Positions 1 to 5,467 of a stretch of DNA of 8,105 nucleotides are shown one piece after another (within the stretch, counting starts at the first letter, position 1; each line of letters starts with the position of its first letter). This stretch comes from Prolixibacteraceae bacterium. GTDB taxonomy: Bacteria > Bacteroidota > Bacteroidia > Bacteroidales > Prolixibacteraceae. The translations under genes and the position numbers were made by a program. The stretch spans positions 1 to 8,105 of the forward strand of contig JAFGDX010000025.1 of assembly GCA_016931875.1 (NCBI GenBank), in the 5' to 3' direction. A model generated the notes under the pieces. It made no database searches. It was not told the origin of the DNA and was given only the letters and a program-made list of their open reading frames with translations.

Positions 1-1473
1 AATGGCAACTGTGAATTACAGGAACTGGCTTCAGAATATAAAATTATGACACAGGATTTTATTGAACTGGTGCCTTTAAAAAATTATACCATCGATATGT
101 TTTCGCCGTCGATTATAAAAGACGACAGCAAATGTATCCGTTGCCAGCGTTGCGTGCGAACATGCGCCGAACTGCAGGGTGTAAATGCTTTGACAGTTGC
201 CCACAAAGGTGATAAAATGAAAATTACCACCTTTTTTGAAAAAGCCATGCGCGATGTGGTTTGCACCAATTGCGGGCAATGTGTAAACCACTGTCCAACA
301 GGCGCACTGGTTGAAAAAAATTACATCGAGGAAGTATGGGAAGCCATTGCAGACCCGAAAAAACATGTGGTTGTTCAAACCGCGCCGGCTGTGCGAGTTG
401 GCCTGGGTGAAGAACTTGGGCTTGAACCCGGCTCACGTGTTACCGGCCAAATGGCGGCAGCATTAAAAAGGCTCGGATTTGACTCTGTACTGGATACCGA
501 TTTCACCGCCGACCTCACCATAATGGAAGAAGGAACTGAGCTCCTGACCCGTCTGAAAAAAGCGCTGGTTGACAAAGATCCCAATGTGAGTTTGCCAATG
601 GCAACTTCCTGTTCACCGGGATGGATAAAATATATCGAACATATGTATCCGGAGCATCTGGATCATCTTTCTACCTGTAAATCGCCGCAGCAAATGTTTG
701 GCGCACTGGCAAAAACATATTACGCCAAAGCACGAAACCTCGAGCCCGAAAATATTGTTTCGGTTTCAATTATGCCGTGCACAGCGAAAAAATTTGAAGC
801 CTATCGCCCGGAAATGCACGACAGCGGCTACCGGGATGTAGATTATGTTTTAACCACGCGCGAACTGGCCATTCTGATCAAACAGGCCGGCCTGGATTTC
901 AACAAACTGAAACCGGTAAAATTCGACCGGCTGATGGGCGAATCCAGCGGAGCAGGTGTGATCTTCGGTGCAACCGGAGGGGTTATGGAAGCTGCATTGC
1001 GAACAGCTTATGAAATAGTAACCGGCCGCGAAGTTCCGTTTGAAAACCTGGATATCACACCGGTACGCGGGACAGAAGGCATAAGGGAAGCAACGATTAA
1101 AATTGAAAATCCGTTGAAAGAATGGGCCTTCCTTGATGGGGTTGAACTAAAATGTGCCGTTGCCCACGGACTGGTAAATGCAAAAACCGTTATGGATGCT
1201 GTGAAATCGGGAAAAGCCGATTATCATTTTATCGAATTTATGGCCTGTCCGGGTGGATGCCTGGGTGGTGGAGGCCAACCAATCCCAACCAGTCCTGAAA
1301 TACGTAAAAAGAGGGCCGAAGCAATTTATGCTGAAGACAAAGGATTACCCATTCGGAAATCACATGAAAATCCGGAGATACAAAAACTATATCGCGATTT
1401 TTTGAAAGAACCGCTGGGTGAAATTTCGCATCATCTGCTTCACACAAAATATACAAAACGCGAACGGTATTAA
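1..1473 (+). CDS. hydA: [FeFe]-hydrogenase catalytic subunit HydA, 5'-truncated by the window edge
   Basis: Cytoplasmic enzyme catalysing reversible H2 oxidation/proton reduction at the H-cluster. The frame is open from base 1: the 15 codons before the ATG at 46 read NGNCELQELASEYKI, the end of the His-Cys3 cluster segment of NuoG-like HydA N-termini. The ATG at 46 is therefore internal, and the true start (with a 2Fe-2S domain) lies upstream. Next comes a 2x[4Fe-4S] ferredoxin domain (CxxCxxCxxxC at 133-165 and 262-294), then the H-cluster domain: L1 as TSCSPGW (604-624), L2 as MPCTAKKFE (772-798), L3 as ExMACxxGCxxGGGxP (1234-1281). The C-terminus ends soon after a small-subunit-like tail (KSHENP, EPLG, LLHTKY), with no extra C-terminal Fe-S domain. 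This architecture fits HydA of NAD(P)H-linked multisubunit enzymes; hydB/hydC partners would be expected upstream (inference). L1 has Ser where the classical motif has a second Cys. A terminator follows. Confidence 0.95.
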   Translation, partial: NGNCELQELASEYKIMTQDFIELVPLKNYTIDMFSPSIIKDDSKCIRCQRCVRTCAELQGVNALTVAHKGDKMKITTFFEKAMRDVVCTNCGQCVNHCPTGALVEKNYIEEVWEAIADPKKHVVVQTAPAVRVGLGEELGLEPGSRVTGQMAAALKRLGFDSVLDTDFTADLTIMEEGTELLTRLKKALVDKDPNVSLPMATSCSPGWIKYIEHMYPEHLDHLSTCKSPQQMFGALAKTYYAKARNLEPENIVSVSIMPCTAKKFEAYRPEMHDSGYRDVDYVLTTRELAILIKQAGLDFNKLKPVKFDRLMGESSGAGVIFGATGGVMEAALRTAYEIVTGREVPFENLDITPVRGTEGIREATIKIENPLKEWAFLDGVELKCAVAHGLVNAKTVMDAVKSGKADYHFIEFMACPGGCLGGGGQPIPTSPEIRKKRAEAIYAEDKGLPIRKSHENPEIQKLYRDFLKEPLGEISHHLLHTKYTKRERY

Positions 1474-1491
1474 TACTAAAAATCAAACAAT

Positions 1492-1528
1492 AAAAAAAAT
1501 CCGGTATCTTTATTGCCGGATTTTTTTT
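1492..1528 (+). terminator. Rho-independent terminator of hydA
   Basis: A perfect 13-bp inverted repeat, left arm 1492-1504 (eight A, then TCCGG) and right arm 1516-1528 (CCGGA, then eight T), surrounds an 11-nt loop. The right arm forms the U-tract, so it acts on plus-strand transcripts. It lies 18 nt after the hydA stop. The T run ends directly against the ATG of the next gene at 1529. The A-run/T-run symmetry means it could also stop minus-strand transcription, but no minus-strand gene ends here. Confidence 0.85.
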
Positions 1529-2020
1529 ATGAAAGTAAACATATATACCGATTACCTTAAAACCCCGGTTGGCTGGCTGAAACTAACCTCGGATACTGAT
1601 TTTCTGTTGTCGGTTAAATTTCAAAATTCCAAAGGCACTGCAGACTTAAACCTTCCCGAAATACTGGAAAAAGCAAAACAACAACTCAGCGAATATTTCG
1701 AAGGAAAACGCCAGACATTTCAACTTGAACTACAACCGAAGGGCACTGAATTTCAGAAAAAAATATGGAATCTGCTACAGAGCGTTCCTTTTGGCAAAAC
1801 AGCCACCTACCTTGATATTGCAAGACTTTCGGGTTCAGAAAAAAACACACGCGCCGCAGGCCTGGCCAACGGGAAAAATCCAATTGCCATTATCATACCC
1901 TGTCATAGAATAATTGGCACTAATGGCAAATTAACCGGTTATGCAGGAGGTATTGAACGGAAACGCTGGCTGCTTCACCACGAACTAATTTTTTCAAATA
2001 ATCCGGAATTACTTTTTTAG
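1529..2020 (+). CDS. ogt: Methylated-DNA--[protein]-cysteine S-methyltransferase (Ogt/AGT family)
   Basis: Suicidal DNA-repair protein that moves the alkyl group from O6-methylguanine (and O4-methylthymine) to its own cysteine. The 163-residue protein has the usual two-part layout: a variable N-terminal ribonuclease-H-like domain (about 1-70) and a C-terminal winged-helix DNA-binding domain (about 71-160). The acceptor is Cys125 in IPCHRII (PCHR motif, codon 1901-1903). TRAAGLANGKNP (about 107-118) carries Arg108, matching the family's arginine finger and the Asn-Pro before the active site; GYAGGIERKRWLL closes the domain. I chose ATG 1529 because the protein then begins at the family-typical MKVNIYTDYL; no further Met occurs downstream. 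The only upstream ATG (1418) would overlap hydA by 56 bp and translate through the terminator. No Shine-Dalgarno is possible here, since the terminator T-tract abuts the start. Standalone Ogt rather than an Ada fusion. Confidence 0.93.
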   Translation: MKVNIYTDYLKTPVGWLKLTSDTDFLLSVKFQNSKGTADLNLPEILEKAKQQLSEYFEGKRQTFQLELQPKGTEFQKKIWNLLQSVPFGKTATYLDIARLSGSEKNTRAAGLANGKNPIAIIIPCHRIIGTNGKLTGYAGGIERKRWLLHHELIFSNNPELLF

Positions 2021-2127
2021 TTTTTTTATCTCTTTCTAATAACATTATAGAATACCTGTCCCATTCTGAATCAACCAAAACAACAGAACAAAAACACAAC
2101 CACCTAATTATCAAAACACTAAAAACA

Positions 2128-2276
2128 TCGGTTTAGTTTTTGGTGTTGAACCGGCACAGAACAGGAAAAAAGCATTCTGGGAAGATAGATTACACAAGCG
2201 GTGGATAAATATTTTACCGCATCATTTAAACGGGGTATTTTGATGGAATCTGAAAATTCAGGTTCCATCTTTTTTT
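2128..2276 (+). ncRNA. Structured 3' UTR of ogt or possible small RNA (unclassified)
   Basis: The 263 bp between ogt and the esterase gene hold no credible ORF on either strand. Within it are three consecutive potential hairpins: 2129-2137 with 2145-2153 (nine pairs, three G-U), 2157-2161 with 2175-2179 (five pairs), and 2198-2205 with 2213-2220 (eight pairs, two G-U). They lead into the strong terminator at 2242-2276, 222 bp beyond the ogt stop. I found no convincing promoter of its own; TAGTTTTTG at 2134-2142 is one base too long for the -7 consensus. The segment is thus either a long structured 3' UTR of ogt or a small RNA, possibly processed from it. It matches no RNA family I recognise. 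Confidence 0.25.
2242..2276 (+). terminator. Rho-independent terminator
   Basis: Arms 2242-2254 (GATGGAATCTGAA) and 2257-2269 (TTCAGGTTCCATC) pair over 13 bp with a single G-U wobble, leaving a two- to four-base loop, followed by seven T (2270-2276). There is no A-run on the left, so it acts only on plus-strand transcripts. It ends whatever reads in from ogt or from the structured region and insulates the esterase gene. Confidence 0.88.
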
Positions 2277-2278
2277 AG

Positions 2279-2286
2279 TTACTTTG
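2279..2286 (+). promoter_or_regulatory. Possible -7 promoter element of the esterase operon
   Basis: TTACTTTG followed by CA matches the Bacteroidota -7 box TAnnTTTG at all but one defined base. It lies 33 bp before the chosen start at 2320 and directly after the terminator. The -33 region (around 2257) has TTC rather than TTG, inside the terminator arm, so the call rests mainly on the -7 box. Confidence 0.4.
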
Positions 2287-2319
2287 CACGATAAATTTTA
2301 TATTCGCAAAAAAAGAAAA

Positions 2320-3276
2320 ATGAAACGTGTAATTCCATTCCTTCTTATTTTACTCAATACAACGCTCTTAAATGCACAGGAAAGATACCGCGAAATCATA
2401 ACTGACGAGGTTTCGGTACAAACACTTACCTATGCATCAAAAGACGGTGAAAACCTGGATTTGGATATTTATCTCCCGGAATTTGATTCAGAAACAGAAA
2501 GGGCAACCCTGATTTACGTTCATGGCGGAGGATTTCAAAACGGGCAAAGAAACAGCGAAGATATTCAGGAATTTTGCACCGAACTTTCAAAATACGGCTA
2601 TGTTGTGGCCTCCGTTTCATACCGCTTAACAAGAAAAGATAAACCCGGCGGCTTTGGGTGTAACTGCCCGGCCAACGAAAAAATAAACACATTTTATGCG
2701 GCCATGGAAGATTTGCAGGACGCCACTTTTTTTCTTATTGAAAACCGTTTTGAATTTGGCATCAATCCTCAAAAAATAATTATTGCAGGAAGCAGCGCCG
2801 GAGCCGAAACCGTTTTAAATACCGCTTACCAGCCACCCTATTGCTACGGCCTCGATTCGGGCCCGGTTTCTTACGCCGGGGTCGTGAGTATGGCAGGTGC
2901 CATTCCTGATACTACCGTTGTTTACAACGAATCAGCCATCCCATCACTTCTGTTTCACGGCACCGATGACAATTTGGTTCCTTATGCATCTGCACCTCAT
3001 CATTATTGTCCGGAGGAAAGTCCGGGATATCTGCTTTTACACGGTTCGCACACCATTGCCCAAAAGCTCGACCGGCTTGGTGTTCCCTACTGGCTGCACA
3101 CCACCTGCGGAGCCGGACATGAAATCGCAAACAAACCAATGAAAGAATATTTTGAAGTAATCACCGATTTTTGCTATACCTATGTGATTAAAGGTGAAAC
3201 CGAAAGCAGAAAAACAATTGTAGCAGGGAAACAAGACCTTGCCAATTATCAACCTTATAATTTTTGTGAAGAATGA
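2320..3276 (+). CDS. Secreted alpha/beta-hydrolase esterase/lipase
   Basis: Predicted exported carboxylic-ester hydrolase of 318 residues. A signal peptide covers about 1-20 (Lys-Arg, hydrophobic core, ends NAQ), typical of Bacteroidota. The alpha/beta-hydrolase core has the oxyanion-hole motif HGGGF (68-72), the nucleophile elbow GSSAG (157-161, Ser159), the acid in HGTDD (213-217, most likely Asp217) and the base in GAGHEI (His267), so the triad is complete. There are eight cysteines, including a GCNCP pair, consistent with disulfides in a protein outside the cytoplasm. Start choice: the frame is open from a TTG at 2284, but that would put 12 extra residues before the signal peptide and lies in the likely promoter, so ATG 2320 is preferred. 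Its stop overlaps the next gene's start (ATGA at 3273-3276), implying translational coupling. The fold also fits acetyl-xylan or feruloyl esterases; the substrate cannot be read from sequence. Confidence 0.85.
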   Translation: MKRVIPFLLILLNTTLLNAQERYREIITDEVSVQTLTYASKDGENLDLDIYLPEFDSETERATLIYVHGGGFQNGQRNSEDIQEFCTELSKYGYVVASVSYRLTRKDKPGGFGCNCPANEKINTFYAAMEDLQDATFFLIENRFEFGINPQKIIIAGSSAGAETVLNTAYQPPYCYGLDSGPVSYAGVVSMAGAIPDTTVVYNESAIPSLLFHGTDDNLVPYASAPHHYCPEESPGYLLLHGSHTIAQKLDRLGVPYWLHTTCGAGHEIANKPMKEYFEVITDFCYTYVIKGETESRKTIVAGKQDLANYQPYNFCEE

Positions 3277-4106
3277 AAAAACAACTTGTACTAATTCTGC
3301 TGTTATTACCGGCAACCATTTTCGCACAACAAATGAATATTATCAGTTTCAACATCAGGTACAATACCCCAAATGACGGTGAAAATGCCTGGCCCAACCG
3401 TATAGAAATGGTGAGCGGTTTACTGCAGTTTCATGATGCAGATATATTTGGACTTCAGGAAGCGCTGATCGGGCAAATTGAAGATGTAAAAAACCAGCTT
3501 CCCGAATATGAGTGGTTTGGCGTAGGAAGAGATGATGGCAAAGAAGGAGGCGAATTTTCGCCTGTATTTTATGACCCGGCAAAATTTATTCTGCTAAAGC
3601 ATGGAACATTCTGGCTTTCCGAAACGCCTGAAAAACCCAGTAAAGGCTGGGATGCCGCTTTAAACCGTGTTGTAACCTGGGGAAAATTTCAATCAAAAGT
3701 AACCGGGAAACAATTCTTGTTTTTTAATACGCATTTTGATCACCGCGGAGTGGAAGCCCGCAAAAACTCAGCTTCACTCATTTACAAAAAAATACGCGAA
3801 ATGGTGCAGGACAAAAACCTGCCTGTTATTTTAACCGGCGATTTTAATCTTACACCCGACACCGAGCCCATCCAACTGCTGAAAAAATATATGGCTGACA
3901 GCCGCGAAGTTTCGGAAGAACCTCCTTACGGGCCGGTTGGTACATTCCAGAGTTTTAATATAGATGCACCTATGGAAAACAGGATCGATTACGTTTTTGT
4001 TTACGGAGGAGTTAAAGTGTTGAAATATGCCGTTTTAACCGATTTTAGAGATCACCGGTTTCCATCGGATCATTTACCGGTTTTCGCAAAAGTGGTTTTA
4101 AAATAG
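3273..4106 (+). CDS. Secreted endonuclease/exonuclease/phosphatase-family hydrolase
   Basis: Predicted exported metal-dependent phosphoesterase of the EEP (DNase I-like) fold, 277 residues. The N-terminus is a signal peptide (Lys-Lys, leucine-rich core, ends IFAQ at about 16-19), and the mature protein starts directly with the first core strand. All family motifs are present in order: SFNIRY (25-30, metal-site Asn27), LQEA (61-64, catalytic Glu63), NTHFDHRG (152-159, His154), GDFN (189-192, Asp190 and Asn192), RIDYVF (237-242) and SDHLPV (265-270, Asp266 and His267). The enzyme is therefore probably active. Substrates in the family range from nucleic acids to phospholipids and inositol phosphates. 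Export and the absence of DNA-binding additions suggest a small phosphoester or lipid headgroup, which is inference. It is coupled to the esterase by a 4-bp overlap, so the two may act on the same extracellular material. Its stop directly abuts the stop of the convergent XRE gene. Confidence 0.9.
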   Translation: MKKQLVLILLLLPATIFAQQMNIISFNIRYNTPNDGENAWPNRIEMVSGLLQFHDADIFGLQEALIGQIEDVKNQLPEYEWFGVGRDDGKEGGEFSPVFYDPAKFILLKHGTFWLSETPEKPSKGWDAALNRVVTWGKFQSKVTGKQFLFFNTHFDHRGVEARKNSASLIYKKIREMVQDKNLPVILTGDFNLTPDTEPIQLLKKYMADSREVSEEPPYGPVGTFQSFNIDAPMENRIDYVFVYGGVKVLKYAVLTDFRDHRFPSDHLPVFAKVVLK

Positions 4107-4307
4107 TCAATCCAAATCTTCCAGCCAAAATATCTCATTTACAGGCTTTTCAAAAATACCGGAAATTTTCAATGCCAAAACCGTTGAAGGAACGTATCGG
4201 CCTGTTTCAATGGAATTAATGGTTTGCCGCGAAACACCAATCATTTTCGCCAGGTCTTCCTGGGTGAGGTTTTTAATGGCGCGTTCTATTTTCAGGCTAT
4301 TTTTCAC
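4107..4307 (-). CDS. Small XRE-family transcriptional regulator (Cro/C1-type HTH)
   Basis: A 66-residue DNA-binding protein that is essentially one HTH domain. TQEDLAKMIGVSRQTINSIE (15-34) is the helix-turn-helix, followed by TGRYVPS and LALKISGIFEKPVNEIF, as in the YozG-like class of short regulators. I chose GTG at 4307: the protein then begins (M/V)KNSLKIERA, as relatives do, and an AGGA lies six bases upstream. The longer ATG start at 4352 would add 15 residues that merely overlap the upstream gene. With GTG the gene overlaps the preceding membrane-protein gene by 11 bp, so it is the last gene of the minus-strand operon. The operon promoter carries three operator-like repeats, and autorepression is the simplest inference. 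The stop abuts the stop of the convergent phosphoesterase gene with no spacer. Confidence 0.88.
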   Translation of the reverse strand: MKNSLKIERAIKNLTQEDLAKMIGVSRQTINSIETGRYVPSTVLALKISGIFEKPVNEIFWLEDLD

Positions 4308-4767
4308 TCCTGATCCTGGATTTTGTGATATAAAAATTAAATAAATAAACAATCAAAATAAACATTACCAGTTCGGTGGCCGAAGTATAATTTCCCTCAT
4401 TACCGCTAAATACACTGATTGCGTATAAAACAGCGGAAAAAAGAAACCCTGAAATCACACTTCGGTAAAATGATTTTAAGCGAACCAGGTTAATCATTTC
4501 ATCTTCATTTTTATCTTTTGAAAAACAGATGAGGAAAAGACCCATATTTGCAATTTGAAGGCCAAGAAAATTCTTCCCCTCATACAATAAACCAAGTTCG
4601 AACGGAAGAATTGCACCTACTAAAAAAATTACTATGCCTAAATATTTAAACCACCTCGGAAAAAGAATCAATTTTTTAAACACTGCTTTTTCATAATTAT
4701 CTTTTGTAATCCATATTCCGAATGCAATAAACATTACAACAACACATATAACAACAATTGTTTTCAT
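4297..4767 (-). CDS. Small multi-spanning membrane protein, paralogue of the gene at 4868-5356
   Basis: A 156-residue inner-membrane protein with about five hydrophobic segments: roughly 2-20, 42-60, 68-82, 104-121 and 130-147. Between the third and fourth lies a conserved charged stretch, FSKDKNEDE (82-90), followed by RLK (96-98). The same arrangement, with FSKEKNEDE and IRVK, is found in the neighbour at 4868-5356. The two also align around LFPRWFKYLGI versus LLPWWWKFVGV and near their C-termini, so they are diverged paralogues. I recall similar membrane proteins next to short XRE regulators in many Bacteroidota, with no function I can name. No catalytic motif is visible. The context (operon with a repressor-like gene) suggests a regulated unit; a sensor, immunity or stress role is guesswork. 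Confidence 0.78.
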   Translation of the reverse strand: MKTIVVICVVVMFIAFGIWITKDNYEKAVFKKLILFPRWFKYLGIVIFLVGAILPFELGLLYEGKNFLGLQIANMGLFLICFSKDKNEDEMINLVRLKSFYRSVISGFLFSAVLYAISVFSGNEGNYTSATELVMFILIVYLFNFYITKSRIRSEK

Positions 4768-4768
4768 T

Positions 4769-4871
4769 TCACTTATTTTTCTTTTTTAGCGAACTGTAAA
4801 CGGTTGCATAAAAATATACCTGTGACGAAAAAAGCGCGATTGCCATAAAAATCAGAACAAAAGAAACTCAT
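4769..4871 (-). pseudogene. Tiny single-membrane-segment ORF, possibly frameshifted
   Basis: The 100 bp between the two paralogues contain a short ORF in two frames. An ATG at 4871 overlaps the preceding stop as ATGA and reads 32 residues (MSFFCSDFYGNRAFF...) to a stop at 4773. The next frame, in phase with the upstream gene after its stop, reads VLIFMAIALFSSQVYFYATV, then SSLKKKNK, to a TGA at 4769 just before the next ATG. That is a convincing membrane helix with a basic tail, but its first ATG (4846) gives only 25 residues. Dropping one T from the TTTT run at 4859-4862 would join the coupled ATG to the membrane frame as 33 residues starting MSFFVLIF. It could be a broken gene, a frameshifting site, a sequence error, or the 25-residue ORF alone. 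Confidence 0.35.
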
Positions 4872-5356
4872 GATTTATTTTTTTTGAAACCGTATTTTGT
4901 AAAATAAAAATAACTCAGGTAAACCACCAGCGTGGCGTTAAAAAGCATCATAAATGTTAAAAAAGCATTTTTTGAAAACGAATCCGGATTTGTAATTTCA
5001 AAAGAAGAAAATACACCAACCAGAAAAAACAACGAGATTATTGAAACATACATCGCTTTTACCCGGATTTGAACCGCAAATTCATCTTCGTTTTTTTCTT
5101 TTGAAAAGGCAATCTGTAGCAGGCCAAAATATACTCCAACAAGCAAAAATTTATTCGATGACAGATCGAAATTTCCCTCAAAAATGGAATAACCCGATAC
5201 AAAAAGCAACCAGCCTACTCCAACAAACTTCCACCACCAGGGCAATAAGTGCGGGTTGAGTCTGAATACATCAAACGTTCTTCTTGCGGCAGAGAAAAAA
5301 CGCAGTAAAATAACAAAATAAGCTACGATTAAAAATGTTCCGATTGCAACTTCCAT
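4868..5356 (-). CDS. Small multi-spanning membrane protein, first gene of the XRE-linked operon
   Basis: A 162-residue membrane protein of unknown function. Hydrophobic segments lie at about 3-20, 44-58, 70-83, 102-118 and 131-151. The charged linker FSKEKNEDE (84-92) followed by IRVK (97-100) is shared almost exactly with the downstream paralogue, whereas the membrane segments have diverged. The conserved acidic/basic linker is the best candidate for a functional site, either a cytoplasmic contact or a fold determinant. The ATG at 5356 lies about 20 bp after the predicted transcription start of a strong Bacteroidota-type promoter and is the first Met of the frame. The C-terminus is basic (GFKKNKS). 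The gene heads a four-part operon: membrane protein, tiny ORF, membrane protein, XRE regulator. Confidence 0.78.
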   Translation of the reverse strand: MEVAIGTFLIVAYFVILLRFFSAARRTFDVFRLNPHLLPWWWKFVGVGWLLFVSGYSIFEGNFDLSSNKFLLVGVYFGLLQIAFSKEKNEDEFAVQIRVKAMYVSIISLFFLVGVFSSFEITNPDSFSKNAFLTFMMLFNATLVVYLSYFYFTKYGFKKNKS

Positions 5357-5422
5357 TGTAAACTATACTTTTCAATATGACAAATATACTTTACATTTTT
5401 ACAATGACAAGTTTCCTTTCCA
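5357..5422 (-). promoter_or_regulatory. Three operator-like 18-bp repeats, probable XRE binding sites
   Basis: Three copies of an 18-bp motif, written on the plus strand: TGTAAACTATACTTTTCA (5357-5374), TGACAAATATACTTTACA (5378-5395) and TGACAAGTTTCCTTTCCA (5405-5422). Copies 1 and 2, and copies 2 and 3, agree at 14 of 18 bases. Their shared pattern is TGnnAAnTnTnCTTTnCA. Copies 1 and 2 are imperfect palindromes (7 and 6 of 9 pairs); copy 3 is weaker (5 of 9). Centres are 21 and 27 bp apart. They cover the leader, the -7 box and the -33 TTG of the minus-strand promoter, an ideal layout for repression. The XRE protein as binder is inference. Confidence 0.6.
5381..5410 (-). promoter_or_regulatory. 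Promoter of the membrane-protein/XRE operon
   Basis: Read on the minus strand, TTG (5410-5408), a 19-bp spacer and TATATTTG (5388-5381) match the Bacteroidota sigma consensus TTG-N19-TAnnTTTG exactly. Initiation is expected near 5375, leaving a leader of about 20 nt before ATG 5356. The operator-like repeats overlap both boxes. Confidence 0.75.
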
Positions 5423-5427
5423 TTTTT

Positions 5428-5458
5428 TTGATTTGTTTTTTAACATGATTTACATTTT
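5428..5458 (+). promoter_or_regulatory. Possible promoter of the symporter gene
   Basis: TTG (5428-5430), a 20-bp spacer and TACATTTT (5451-5458) match the Bacteroidota consensus except for the last base of the -7 box. Initiation near 5463 would leave only a few bases before ATG 5468, an almost leaderless message. The -33 box lies only 6 bp from the third operator-like repeat, so occupation of that repeat might affect both directions. Confidence 0.4.
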
Positions 5459-5467
5459 CTTAGACAG

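Noticed and set aside
46..48. ATG as the hydrogenase start codon
   Set aside because: The frame is open back to base 1, and the upstream codons encode a typical HydA His-Cys3-cluster segment (NGNCELQ), so the ATG is internal and the gene is cut by the window edge.
1418..1528. Longer 200-residue version of the Ogt protein
   Set aside because: It would overlap hydA by 56 bp and translate through the terminator hairpin. The extra 37 residues look like terminator sequence, not protein.
2145..2180. Resemblance to bacterial SRP RNA (GAACC, GGAA, AGCA in order)
   Set aside because: The GGAA would not be closed by a stem, and the flanking helices of the SRP core do not form; the match is probably chance.
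2284..2319. TTG start giving a 12-residue extension of the esterase
   Set aside because: The extension precedes a standard signal peptide and starts in the likely -7 box, so it would not be transcribed.
4308..4352. ATG start at 4352 for the XRE regulator
   Set aside because: The 15 added residues are only the shifted-frame reading of the upstream gene. GTG 4307 has an AGGA six bases upstream and gives the family-typical N-terminus.
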